A stretch of 35,010 nt of DNA. It comes from a virus. Where the stretch lies: positions 1 through 35,010 of the IMG/VR virus record IMGVR_UViG_3300049732_000162. The stretch is one strand, 5' to 3'. This document shows, piece by piece, positions 1 through 5,623 of this stretch (positions within the stretch are counted from its first letter, which is position 1; each line of letters opens with the position of its first letter). A program made the position numbers and the translations under genes. The notes below the pieces were generated by a model. It did not search any database. It saw only the letters and a program-made list of their open reading frames with translations, and had not been told where the DNA came from.

Positions 1-93
1 CGCAGTCATTCGGGCTCGATCGCAGCGCTTGAATTGGAAATGCGAGATCTCCAGGATCGCGTCAAGAAATTGGAATATCCGCCCACTTCGTAG
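1..93 (+). CDS. 3' end of small coiled-coil protein gene (second copy of the end of the gene at 34773)
   Basis: This is the terminal-repeat copy of the last part of the gene at 34773-34976, in the same frame and ending with TAG at 91-93. It is not a separate gene: on the circular genome it is the same DNA. The encoded segment ends in a coiled-coil run followed by PPTS. Confidence 0.9.
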   Translation, partial: RSHSGSIAALELEMRDLQDRVKKLEYPPTS

Positions 94-127
94 AAACCAG
101 ACGGCCTGTCTTATCGCCATCACACCT
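1..127. repeat. Terminal direct repeat, left copy
   Basis: Bases 1-127 are identical to 34884-35010. An exact 127-base overlap at both ends is the usual sign that an assembler has closed a circular molecule (127 is a common assembly k-mer), so the left and right ends of this window are adjacent. The unit genome is then about 34,883 bp. A real short terminal redundancy of the virion DNA is the alternative, but the match to a k-mer length makes the assembly explanation more likely. Confidence 0.93.
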
Positions 128-151
128 GATGATTTCGGCATGGTCTGGTCA
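102..151 (+). repeat. Half copy of the dyad element (copy 5)
   Basis: These 50 bases align without gaps to 34217-34266; the first 25 or so are identical. The copy holds the CTTATCGCC core (110-118) and ends in TGGTCA (146-151), 33 bases after the core, as in the other copies. Its TGGTCA overlaps the stop codon of the minus-strand gene at 149-508. It lies between two convergent genes. Unlike 34217-34266 it has no good -10 box and no start codon after it, so it looks like a decayed duplicate. Confidence 0.75.
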
Positions 152-508
152 TAGCTTCGACAGATTCACCAGCTCGACCATGTAGCCCTGGAACTTCCCC
201 TCGGGCGCCGGAATCAGCTTCGTATCGCCCGCGTGCACCTTGCCCGTCGTATTCGCCTCGGCGCAGAGCTGCACCGTGCCCGACGTACCGGGACCGTGAG
301 TACGCACATGCGCCCACTTGAAATCGGCGATCGTATTCGACGCCGGATTGTAGACCGGATGCCCGAGATTCGCGCTCAGCGCGGCGTTCAGGTCCTCAAG
401 CAGCGGGTACAGTTCCTCGAGCGGCCAGCGCGATTCGCCGGCGCCCAGGTCGGGAAAGATCTTCTCGAGCGATGCGTCGCTCATTTCAACGGGTAGCGGA
501 TCGAGCAT
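149..508 (-). CDS. Hypothetical protein, late-region
   Basis: The product is 119 residues and I do not recognise its family. The ATG at 508 is well supported: GAGGTGA lies six bases upstream, overlapping the end of the membrane-protein gene at 513-653. The C-terminal half is rich in Gly, Thr and beta-prone residues with no charged helices, while the N-terminal half looks helical. It is the last gene of the leftward set that includes the proline-rich protein and the small membrane protein. This position after the tail-fibre-like proline-rich gene would fit a virion accessory or host-interaction protein, but that is only context. Confidence 0.7.
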   Translation of the reverse strand: MLDPLPVEMSDASLEKIFPDLGAGESRWPLEELYPLLEDLNAALSANLGHPVYNPASNTIADFKWAHVRTHGPGTSGTVQLCAEANTTGKVHAGDTKLIPAPEGKFQGYMVELVNLSKL

Positions 509-512
509 GAAA

Positions 513-653
513 TCACCTCACGAGTAACGTCAACATCCATGCGGCCAGACCGAGCGCGACCAGATTAACGCGCGGTACCGCGACGCCGAATGCGCCGAGA
601 ACGAAGCACACGAAAGCGAGAATCAGCATCACGAAATTAAACGCGGGCGCCAT
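513..653 (-). CDS. Small two-helix membrane protein, holin candidate
   Basis: The product is 46 residues. Two hydrophobic stretches, roughly residues 6-24 and 29-45, are split by a short polar turn containing PRVN. The ATG at 653 follows GAGG at a good distance and starts one base after the stop of the preceding gene; its own TGA overlaps the ribosome-binding site of the next gene, so the three are tightly coupled. Size and topology fit a small class of phage membrane proteins; I recall similar proteins with a conserved NLVALGLA segment in many phages, usually unannotated. A holin role is possible, but no endolysin gene is seen next to it. Confidence 0.75.
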   Translation of the reverse strand: MAPAFNFVMLILAFVCFVLGAFGVAVPRVNLVALGLAAWMLTLLVR

Positions 654-654
654 A

Positions 655-1047
655 TCAACCTCGAGTCTCTTCCTCGGAACCGTCCGGCCCCTCGGCTTCG
701 TCTTCCTTCGCCACGCGGATCAGCCGCGCAATGCCGTCGGCGATCAACTCTCGCGCCAGCTTCGCGTCGACCGCGGCGTACTCGCCTTCCTTGCGATGGC
801 GGCCGCCCGGCTCGGTGTACGCCTGGTTGAAGATGACGATTACGTCAGGCATTGACCAGACCTGGCCGGATTCATCCGCGCAAACGCCGGCGTCACTGTA
901 CACCGGCGTCATGCGCGGCTCAACGCGAGCATATTCGCCCTGGCTTGCGATAGCAATCTGATTCGGACGGTTATGCCCGCGCGAAACTATTTTTTCGGTC
1001 CAGCCGTCGGCGGTTCCGGCGGAATATCGACCAGCGCCGCATGCCAT
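655..1047 (-). CDS. Hypothetical acidic protein
   Basis: The open frame is up to 130 residues with a charged, Glu-rich C-terminus and no known domain that I recognise. The start is uncertain. The ATG at 1047 would overlap the end of the proline-rich gene by about 60 bases and has a poor ribosome-binding site. The next ATG is at 912 and gives 86 residues, but the sequence between the two looks protein-like. The gene sits between the proline-rich protein and the small membrane protein and ends one base before the latter. No function can be given. Confidence 0.6.
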   Translation of the reverse strand: MACGAGRYSAGTADGWTEKIVSRGHNRPNQIAIASQGEYARVEPRMTPVYSDAGVCADESGQVWSMPDVIVIFNQAYTEPGGRHRKEGEYAAVDAKLARELIADGIARLIRVAKEDEAEGPDGSEEETRG

Positions 1048-1397
1048 CCGCTGCGCGCGGTATAGACGGCGACAAACGCCTTGTTGACCGGGATCGTCCC
1101 GCCGCCGCCCGGCGGATTCGGCCAGATGCCCGGCGGATAATAAATCGGCGGCGTCGCGATTCCCGCCGGCGGGCCAGGCAGCGCGATCGGCGGCATGATG
1201 ATCCCGCCGCCCGGGAGATGAATCGGCGGCGTCACTTCGTTCGGCGGCTTGGGCGGACCAGGCCAGATTTCAGGCGGAAGCGCGATCGGCAGCGCCGGAC
1301 TCCCGCCGCCTGGCGGATGCGGCCAGACGCCGGGCGGGTACTGGATCGGCGGCGTTGCTTCGCCGCCCGATTGAATCGGCACGATGTATGCGAGCAT
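987..1397 (-). CDS. Proline-rich repeat protein, probable virion accessory protein
   Basis: The product is 136 residues. The ATG at 1397 follows AAAGGAG at a good distance. Residues about 10-100 are degenerate repeats built on the motif PPIxxPPGxWPxPPGGG, seen four or more times with Tyr, His or Leu in the variable places. The last 35 residues are a different, folded-looking segment containing KAFVAVY and GWHAALVDIP. Phages often carry such Pro/Gly/Trp-rich proteins near their fibre and lysis genes; the role is unknown, though extended, surface-exposed parts of the virion are likely. The gene lies downstream of the 5-nt repeat array at 1468-1597, which would be in its leader if transcription comes from the right. 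Confidence 0.8.
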   Translation of the reverse strand: MLAYIVPIQSGGEATPPIQYPPGVWPHPPGGGSPALPIALPPEIWPGPPKPPNEVTPPIHLPGGGIIMPPIALPGPPAGIATPPIYYPPGIWPNPPGGGGTIPVNKAFVAVYTARSGWHAALVDIPPEPPTAGPKK

Positions 1398-1467
1398 TGA
1401 TTTCTCCTTTGAAGGAATTCTGAATTGCGGAGTTTTAATTGCGGATGAATGCAGGACTACAGACTGA

Positions 1468-1597
1468 ATACCTTGCCTTGCCCCACCGAACCGGGCCGCG
1501 CCGCGCCAAGCCCCACCCAACCAGGCCGAACCAAACGACGCCTAACCGCCCCAATCCAAACCACGGCCCGCCCCACCATACGGAGCCACACGGTGCC
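1468..1597 (-). repeat. Pentanucleotide-period array 1 (GGYNN units)
   Basis: Twenty-six consecutive 5-base units with no insertion or deletion. On the minus (coding) strand nearly every unit is GG(C/T)NN; on the plus strand NN(G/A)CC. The two N positions vary freely, so this is a periodic pattern rather than copies of one word. It begins five bases after the stop codon of the HNH gene (TAA, 1603-1601) and runs to 1468. A second array in the same orientation (2492-2601) precedes the partner gene, so the two arrays bracket the gene pair. Confidence 0.9.
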
Positions 1598-1600
1598 GCG

Positions 1601-1921
1601 TTATCCCTCCCAAACCAACTCGCGCCAGTTCGGAGGAATTACTCCATCACGCAACGCCGACGCAATCATGCCCGCGTGCCGATGATCGGCACGCAGAACA
1701 TGACAACGACGGCACAGCGTGCGAAGATTCTTAAACTTGTTGGTTGCCAACTTACCGCTGTGGATATGATCGATCTCCGCGGCTTCCAACGTCACCGGAT
1801 TCTTGCAATGAACACAACGCCGCTTATCGCGTTTCCAGATCGCAGGTCTAAGATTCGCGAACCATACCTCACGAGGCGGACGTTTCTTCGGCACCGTTTT
1901 GCTCTGCGAACCCGACAACAT
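1601..1921 (-). CDS. HNH endonuclease
   Basis: The product is 106 residues from the ATG at 1921; a TTG at 1939 is an alternative. It is a compact HNH nuclease: Cys36-x2-Cys39, then Asp51-His52 (first metal/catalytic His), Asn65 and Cys70-x2-Cys73-His74, which matches the zinc-stapled beta-beta-alpha-metal fold. The basic N-terminus (KKRPPR) would bind nucleic acid. The gene overlaps the end of the RAMP-like gene by 53 bases in another frame, so the two are co-transcribed and translationally linked. Its stop is immediately followed by repeat array 1. HNH proteins in phages can be homing, packaging or defence nucleases; here its fixed place in a repeat-bounded pair suggests it works with its neighbour. 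Confidence 0.88.
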   Translation of the reverse strand: MLSGSQSKTVPKKRPPREVWFANLRPAIWKRDKRRCVHCKNPVTLEAAEIDHIHSGKLATNKFKNLRTLCRRCHVLRADHRHAGMIASALRDGVIPPNWRELVWEG

Positions 1922-2486
1922 CAAACCGCCCGTAACCAATCGAGCGCCCGTTACTCAATCCGACCAATCGGCCCGCGTCCTCGACTACCGCCCTCATTTG
2001 ATCGCGTGACACAAGCGTCTTGTCCCACATGATCGAAAAGGAACACTTCCAGCCCGGCGAAACCGCCAGACGATAGCGGACGTTACGCGCTTTCGTCGAT
2101 GGATTTCTGACGCCGCGGACATCGATATAAACGTCCTGCGTTGAATCCGTCGTCGGTGCGCTTCCATGATTCGGCAGAAAGCGATTCAACAGAACGCGAT
2201 CCTCTTGAACCAGCAATGTCGCGGCAACGAGCGGCTGAATGCTACCGCGCCCTTTCTTGGTATGCCTTGCGGCGTCACGCAGCATCGAAAAGAAGTACGT
2301 GCCCGGAATATATAGTTGCCCGTCCGGCATGACCGAACAGGTTCTCTTCCATTCCTCGGGATCGTTCCCGGCTACGCCCGTGCGCTCTTGTTTTTCGAGC
2401 GGCAACGCGTCCGGCCCAAACTGATGCTGCCATAAAGGACGAGTCCCTATGATTTCAACTCTTGCTGTAACGATATTCTTTCTCAT
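1869..2486 (-). CDS. RAMP/Cas7-like protein (RRM-fold, Gly-rich loop), function unknown
   Basis: The product is 205 residues. The N-terminus is a beta strand ending in IIGTRPL (12-18). The C-terminal part has the order strand (148-156), helix (161-176), glycine-rich loop GLSNGRSIGYGRF (176-188) and strand (189-193). This strand-helix-Gly-loop-strand arrangement is the hallmark of RAMP proteins (Cas5/6/7, Csm3, Cmr4), where the loop contacts RNA. No CRISPR array or other cas gene is nearby. I have an impression that close relatives with conserved RTGVAGNDPEEW occur in other phages, unverified. The ATG at 2486 is preceded by GGAGA, which is itself the last in-register unit of repeat array 2. 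The HNH gene follows with overlap. Confidence 0.72.
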   Translation of the reverse strand: MRKNIVTARVEIIGTRPLWQHQFGPDALPLEKQERTGVAGNDPEEWKRTCSVMPDGQLYIPGTYFFSMLRDAARHTKKGRGSIQPLVAATLLVQEDRVLLNRFLPNHGSAPTTDSTQDVYIDVRGVRNPSTKARNVRYRLAVSPGWKCSFSIMWDKTLVSRDQMRAVVEDAGRLVGLSNGRSIGYGRFDVVGFAEQNGAEETSAS

Positions 2487-2491
2487 CTAAG

Positions 2492-2601
2492 TCTCCAAGC
2501 CTTGCGATGCCTTGCCCAGCCATACCCCGCCTAGCCGAGCCAAGCCGTACCCAACCGCGCCACGCCCGGCCGGACAAATCCATGCCGCGCCAGACCGCGC
2601 C
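2492..2601 (-). repeat. Pentanucleotide-period array 2 (GGYNN units)
   Basis: Twenty-two consecutive 5-base units in perfect register; on the minus strand most read GG(C/T)NN. The last unit, GGAGA (2496-2492), is the ribosome-binding site of the RAMP-like gene starting at 2486. The array therefore forms the 5' leader of the RAMP-HNH mRNA, giving an RNA with a G-G doublet every five bases. Upstream, to 2694, lies an A+T-rich stretch that could hold the promoter, although I see no convincing -35/-10 pair. Confidence 0.9.
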
Positions 2602-2694
2602 GAGTTAGTTGCATGAGATTCATAGCAACTGGACATTATCGTAGCTTGGAATGTAGATACTTATGAATAGGTTATGAGTACTATGCAGTAAGTG

Positions 2695-3987
2695 TTAGAT
2701 ACTCAGTACTCGGGCGATTTTTGTAGGTTGTAACATCAAATAAGTCAAACCCCACGTCATTGCATCGGCCCTGTTCGGACTCTTGCTCATGCCCGGCACA
2801 TAGTTAGTTAGCTCATCCTCCAACTGTGGGAAGCCTCCAACCATATGCACTTTGCCTTGCTCGAATAACGCGGCGACGGGCTCCATTCGCGCCACTTTTC
2901 CACGGCTCGCCGTCACCTTCGTATAGCTGATATTTTTGCGCTGCGTGTACAGCAGGCTCGAAATCAGATCGCCGCCCTGGTTCGCTTCGCCGATGATCCG
3001 ATCGGCCGAGAATTCGTCATAGGCGAGCACGGCACGTGTGATCCACTCATCGGGCGACGAACGTCCCGACCTGTCGGACAATACATAGCCGTGCCCGTCC
3101 ACGCCCAAGCCGGTCACGACAATACCGCATTCGTCCGACTCCGGGCCACTCGTCACCGCGGGGTCTATGGCCACCGCAATGCGGACCAATTCCGGTGCCG
3201 CCTTGACGCGTAATTCCTCGATCCGCGCCCGCGTCCACAGCGCGCCCTCAGCTTCCTCGAGCAGTTCGCCTTCAAGCTCCTGCCGCCCGATGCGCGTGCC
3301 GCCGTAGATGCGCTGGTAGTCGGCGAGCGCCGACTGCGCGAGATTCGCCCGGTTATCGAATGTGGATCCGCGCGTCACCAGCGTGCCCGGATCGGCGATC
3401 AGATCGCGCAGGAACTTCGACGGCCGCGGCGTCGTGGTCGCGATGATCCGCGGATTCGCGCCGAGCCGCAGGCCCATCTTGAGGTTGACCCAGAGCGCCT
3501 CGGGATCGGGATACACCGCCAATTCATCGAGCGCCGCAAACGAATGCTGCGGTCCGCGCAGCCGCTCCGGTTCTTCCGCGGAATAGAGCGTCGCCATCGC
3601 GCCGTTGCGGAATTGCACGCGGCGCTTCGACGGCATGTACTCGGGCCGCTCTTCTTTCGGAAAGATGCTGAGCAGACCCGATTCGCCCTGAATCATGACA
3701 TCGCGGCAATCGGCGGAAGTGGGCGCGATGATCGCGATACGGGCATTCGGATCGCTCATCGCGACCTCGCGCACCGCCTCGGCCGATGAGCGCGTCTTTC
3801 CCCAACCGCGCCCGCTGAGCACGAGCCATACGCGCCAGTCACCATCGGGCATGACCTGTTCCCGCCGCGCCCAGAAGCGCCAGTCATACAGCAGTTGCTC
3901 GGCGTCCGCTTCGTCGAGCGCGAGCGCGCAGGCGCGGACTTCGGCGGGCGTGAGGTTGCGGGTTGCGAAGGATTCAGCGGTGAGCAT
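2695..3987 (-). CDS. terL: Terminase large subunit
   Basis: The product is 430 residues and powers DNA packaging into the prohead. Walker A is SGRGWGKT at 58-65; the Walker B/catalytic pair is LDE at 153-155; the coupling motif IIATTTPRPS follows near 190. The nuclease half has the RNase H-like acidic residues in VAIDPA (about 274), GEANQGG (about 331) and NRADAMTWG near the C-terminus. Length and motifs fit a complete enzyme. The ATG at 3987 directly follows the stop of the gene at 3988-4209 (TGAATG), and both codons are formed by the GCTGANN repeat, so the first residues MLTAES come from repeat sequence. The same MLTAES opens the unrelated gene at 30753-31052. No classical small subunit is next to it. 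Confidence 0.96.
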   Translation of the reverse strand: MLTAESFATRNLTPAEVRACALALDEADAEQLLYDWRFWARREQVMPDGDWRVWLVLSGRGWGKTRSSAEAVREVAMSDPNARIAIIAPTSADCRDVMIQGESGLLSIFPKEERPEYMPSKRRVQFRNGAMATLYSAEEPERLRGPQHSFAALDELAVYPDPEALWVNLKMGLRLGANPRIIATTTPRPSKFLRDLIADPGTLVTRGSTFDNRANLAQSALADYQRIYGGTRIGRQELEGELLEEAEGALWTRARIEELRVKAAPELVRIAVAIDPAVTSGPESDECGIVVTGLGVDGHGYVLSDRSGRSSPDEWITRAVLAYDEFSADRIIGEANQGGDLISSLLYTQRKNISYTKVTASRGKVARMEPVAALFEQGKVHMVGGFPQLEDELTNYVPGMSKSPNRADAMTWGLTYLMLQPTKIARVLSI

Positions 3988-4006
3988 TCAGCTTTCGGCG
4001 GTGAGC
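3973..4006. repeat. GCTGANN heptamer repeat cluster at the terL start
   Basis: Units related to TCAGCNN/GCTGANN in tandem. They encode the end of the upstream gene (LTAES-stop) and the start of terL (MLTAES); the TGA and the ATG are both made from repeat units. Confidence 0.7.
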
Positions 4007-4209
4007 TTATGGACTTCCTCAAGCTTGCGCTCAAGCTTTTCGAAACGGTCCATGAACTCTTGCGATACTTGCGAATACAACAAGTGAATCTCAACATCGG
4101 ACAATTGCGCGAGTTGTCCGCCGAACCCCTCGCACGCGCATTCGGCCAGCCAATCAAGGCGGTCATCCCTGCTGTAGTCCGTTTGATTCGATACGGTTTC
4201 GGATTGCAT
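3988..4209 (-). CDS. Hypothetical coiled-coil protein
   Basis: The product is 73 residues from the ATG at 4209; a TTG at 4227 would add six. The C-terminal half is strongly helical and charged (FEKLERKLEEVHKL), a likely short coiled coil. It lies immediately upstream of terL in the same operon, the place where a small terminase subunit is often found, but it shows no DNA-binding motif, so I do not call it that. It overlaps the preceding gene by 47 bases. Confidence 0.6.
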   Translation of the reverse strand: MQSETVSNQTDYSRDDRLDWLAECACEGFGGQLAQLSDVEIHLLYSQVSQEFMDRFEKLERKLEEVHKLTAES

Positions 4210-4357
4210 CGCTCCAGTACAGCACAATCAACTCCTCGATCAGATAATCGTTCGCGCCGAGCATGCAATACTCGCGCTCGCGCTCGGCTGCCGCGTTCCG
4301 CGCATCGTCGGCGGCGCGGCGCTGCTCGGATCGCAGGCGGTCGATTTCGGCGGTCAT
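4163..4357 (-). CDS. Hypothetical small protein
   Basis: The product is 64 residues, with an Arg/Glu/Ala-rich helix over roughly residues 1-30, then a more hydrophobic C-terminal half (ANDYLIEELIVLYWSDAIRN). The ATG at 4357 overlaps the stop of the preceding gene as ATGA, which supports it as a translated gene. No family recognised. Confidence 0.6.
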   Translation of the reverse strand: MTAEIDRLRSEQRRAADDARNAAAEREREYCMLGANDYLIEELIVLYWSDAIRNRIESNGLQQG

Positions 4358-4710
4358 GCGTTGACTTCGCGGATGATCTCGAGCAATTCCTCGAACGTAA
4401 AATCTTCGCGGCTCGATTCGCCAATCATTTTGATGATCCCTTCCGTATCGGGTACGGCCAAAAAAGACGCGTCATCGCGCCCGCGCAAATCTTCGGACTG
4501 CGGGAACACGTAACGATCAATATTCGATTGCGTCGCGCCCATCCGATGCCAATGGGCAACCGCTTCGTTGAACAGCGCCGCCAGGCCCGCGCGGCGCTCC
4601 GGCGCGGTCATGACGAAGTACATCTCCCAATGAATACAGGCATACCGCAATTCGAATTCAGTATGGTTGGCTTTATCGACCAACTCGAGAAGGGCGCCGT
4701 AAGCGGGCAT
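4354..4710 (-). CDS. Hypothetical protein
   Basis: The product is 118 residues from the ATG at 4710, five bases after the stop of the zinc-binding gene. It is an all-helical looking, acidic protein with clusters of aromatic residues (YACIHWEMYFVM) in the first third and a Glu-rich C-terminal helix (FTFEELLEIIREVN). I recognise no domain. Its position in the run of small genes before terL suggests the same transcript. Confidence 0.65.
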   Translation of the reverse strand: MPAYGALLELVDKANHTEFELRYACIHWEMYFVMTAPERRAGLAALFNEAVAHWHRMGATQSNIDRYVFPQSEDLRGRDDASFLAVPDTEGIIKMIGESSREDFTFEELLEIIREVNA

Positions 4711-4715
4711 GGGTT

Positions 4716-4949
4716 TTAGTGTGGACCGAACATCTCCTGTTGCTGCACCCGCCGGAACTGCACGCGCTCGCTGCACGTCTGGCGATGATCGCGCCCGTCG
4801 TCATCCTCGGGCTTCATCGTCGTCGACGTCCTGACCCACCAAATATCGCGCCCGCATCCTTTGCACCGGCCCGGATAGCGCGTCACACGCTCGCCGTCGC
4901 GCTCGACCGACTCGGGCCTGCGGTCATCACGGCTCAACTGCCGCGGCAT
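4716..4949 (-). CDS. Small zinc-ribbon-like protein
   Basis: The product is 77 residues. Cys-x2-Cys in RCKGCGRDIWWV (around 29-40), followed by His-x3-Cys in DHRQTC (around 54-59), forms a likely single zinc site. The rest is polar and basic, with no catalytic motif. The ATG at 4949 lies one base from the dyad element at 4950-5017, so its leader is made up of that element; a ribosome-binding site is not obvious. DNA or RNA binding is likely, the target unknown. Confidence 0.7.
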   Translation of the reverse strand: MPRQLSRDDRRPESVERDGERVTRYPGRCKGCGRDIWWVRTSTTMKPEDDDGRDHRQTCSERVQFRRVQQQEMFGPH

Positions 4950-5017
4950 TGACGACACCTGTACGGATGCTGACTTATCCCCTGGGGATAAGAGTGGCGA
5001 ATCATCGGGCCTGGTCA
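4950..5017 (-). repeat. Full dyad element, copy 1
   Basis: A 68-bp element with a perfect 19-bp palindrome at 4974-4992 (CTTATCCCCTGGGGATAAG) and an imperfect inverted terminal match (TGACGA at the left, TGGTCA at 5012-5017). It fills the gap between the stop of the 5020-5502 gene and the start of the gene at 4949. It may be a protein-binding site, or a structured RNA element when transcribed. Confidence 0.8.
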
Positions 5018-5019
5018 AA

Positions 5020-5502
5020 TCACCAGACCCCGGCGGTTGTGCCCGCTTCGATGAGAATCGAAAACGCTGTTGCCGCAAGCGATACCGCCGCCGCGATCCA
5101 ATTGCCACCCGGATTCGTCGCCTGGTGGAAGCAGGCACGGTCTTCCGGTGCGATGTACTTGAAGTCGTGCACCGCGCCGCGTGCATTCGCGATCGTGTGG
5201 ATCTGCGACATGCCGAGCGCCGCGAGCAGACCGCCCGATGAAATCCGCGTCCGGCACGGATGATCATGTATCCAGCTCGGCGCGCTCACGCGCAATTTGT
5301 TATTCGAATCGAGCCACGCCTGACCGCGTTCGATCATCCGCACCGCGTTGCGCATCGAAAGATACGCGACATGATCGTCCGACGATGGATCGGAAGCGAA
5401 TAGTTCGATTTTAGGTCCAGGCGCATAGCCCAATCGCCCTCGCTTCCACATCCGCAACATCGCGCGCGGAGACACCGCAGTCTGTTCATTGGGGGATGAC
5501 AC
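5020..5502 (-). CDS. Hypothetical protein with C-terminal hydrophobic segment
   Basis: The product is 160 residues. The start is GTG at 5502, supported by GGAG about nine bases upstream; ATG codons inside would give shorter forms. The first 85 residues are polar; the C-terminal segment (GGNWIAAAVSLAATAFSILIE) is hydrophobic enough to be a membrane helix. The gene is divergent from the XRE repressor, with about 80 bases between the GTG and the repressor's promoter. A gene divergent from a phage repressor often has an early or lysogeny role, but I do not recognise this one. Confidence 0.65.
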   Translation of the reverse strand: MSSPNEQTAVSPRAMLRMWKRGRLGYAPGPKIELFASDPSSDDHVAYLSMRNAVRMIERGQAWLDSNNKLRVSAPSWIHDHPCRTRISSGGLLAALGMSQIHTIANARGAVHDFKYIAPEDRACFHQATNPGGNWIAAAVSLAATAFSILIEAGTTAGVW

Positions 5503-5582
5503 GATAAGGACTCCAGAATTGGTATTTCAGATGCAAGCGCCCAATAAGCCGTGGCAATTTAATCCGTGGCCACTCACGCTAA

Positions 5583-5611
5583 TTGACACCACAATGAAGA
5601 GGGGTCATGCT
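5583..5611 (+). promoter_or_regulatory. Sigma70-type promoter of the XRE repressor
   Basis: TTGACA (5583-5588, perfect -35), a 17-base spacer, then CATGCT (5606-5611, three of six matches to TATAAT). Transcription would begin around 5617-5619, only about six bases before the repressor ATG at 5624, giving an almost leaderless mRNA, as is known for lambda cI from PRM. Confidence 0.6.
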
Positions 5612-5623
5612 AGACACCGACGA

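Noticed and set aside
1439-2032. Long plus-strand open frame across the array and the HNH gene
   Set aside because: It is a Pro/Arg-rich by-product of the 5-nt array and of the HNH gene on the other strand; no start signal and no protein-like pattern.
1468-2601. A CRISPR array at the pentanucleotide repeats
   Set aside because: Units are 5 bases with no conserved repeat-spacer structure, and no Cas1/Cas2 or interference genes are present.
3895-4719. 274-codon plus-strand frame over the terminase upstream genes
   Set aside because: It lies opposite four coupled minus-strand genes; composition is Arg/Ala-rich as expected of a GC-rich shadow frame.
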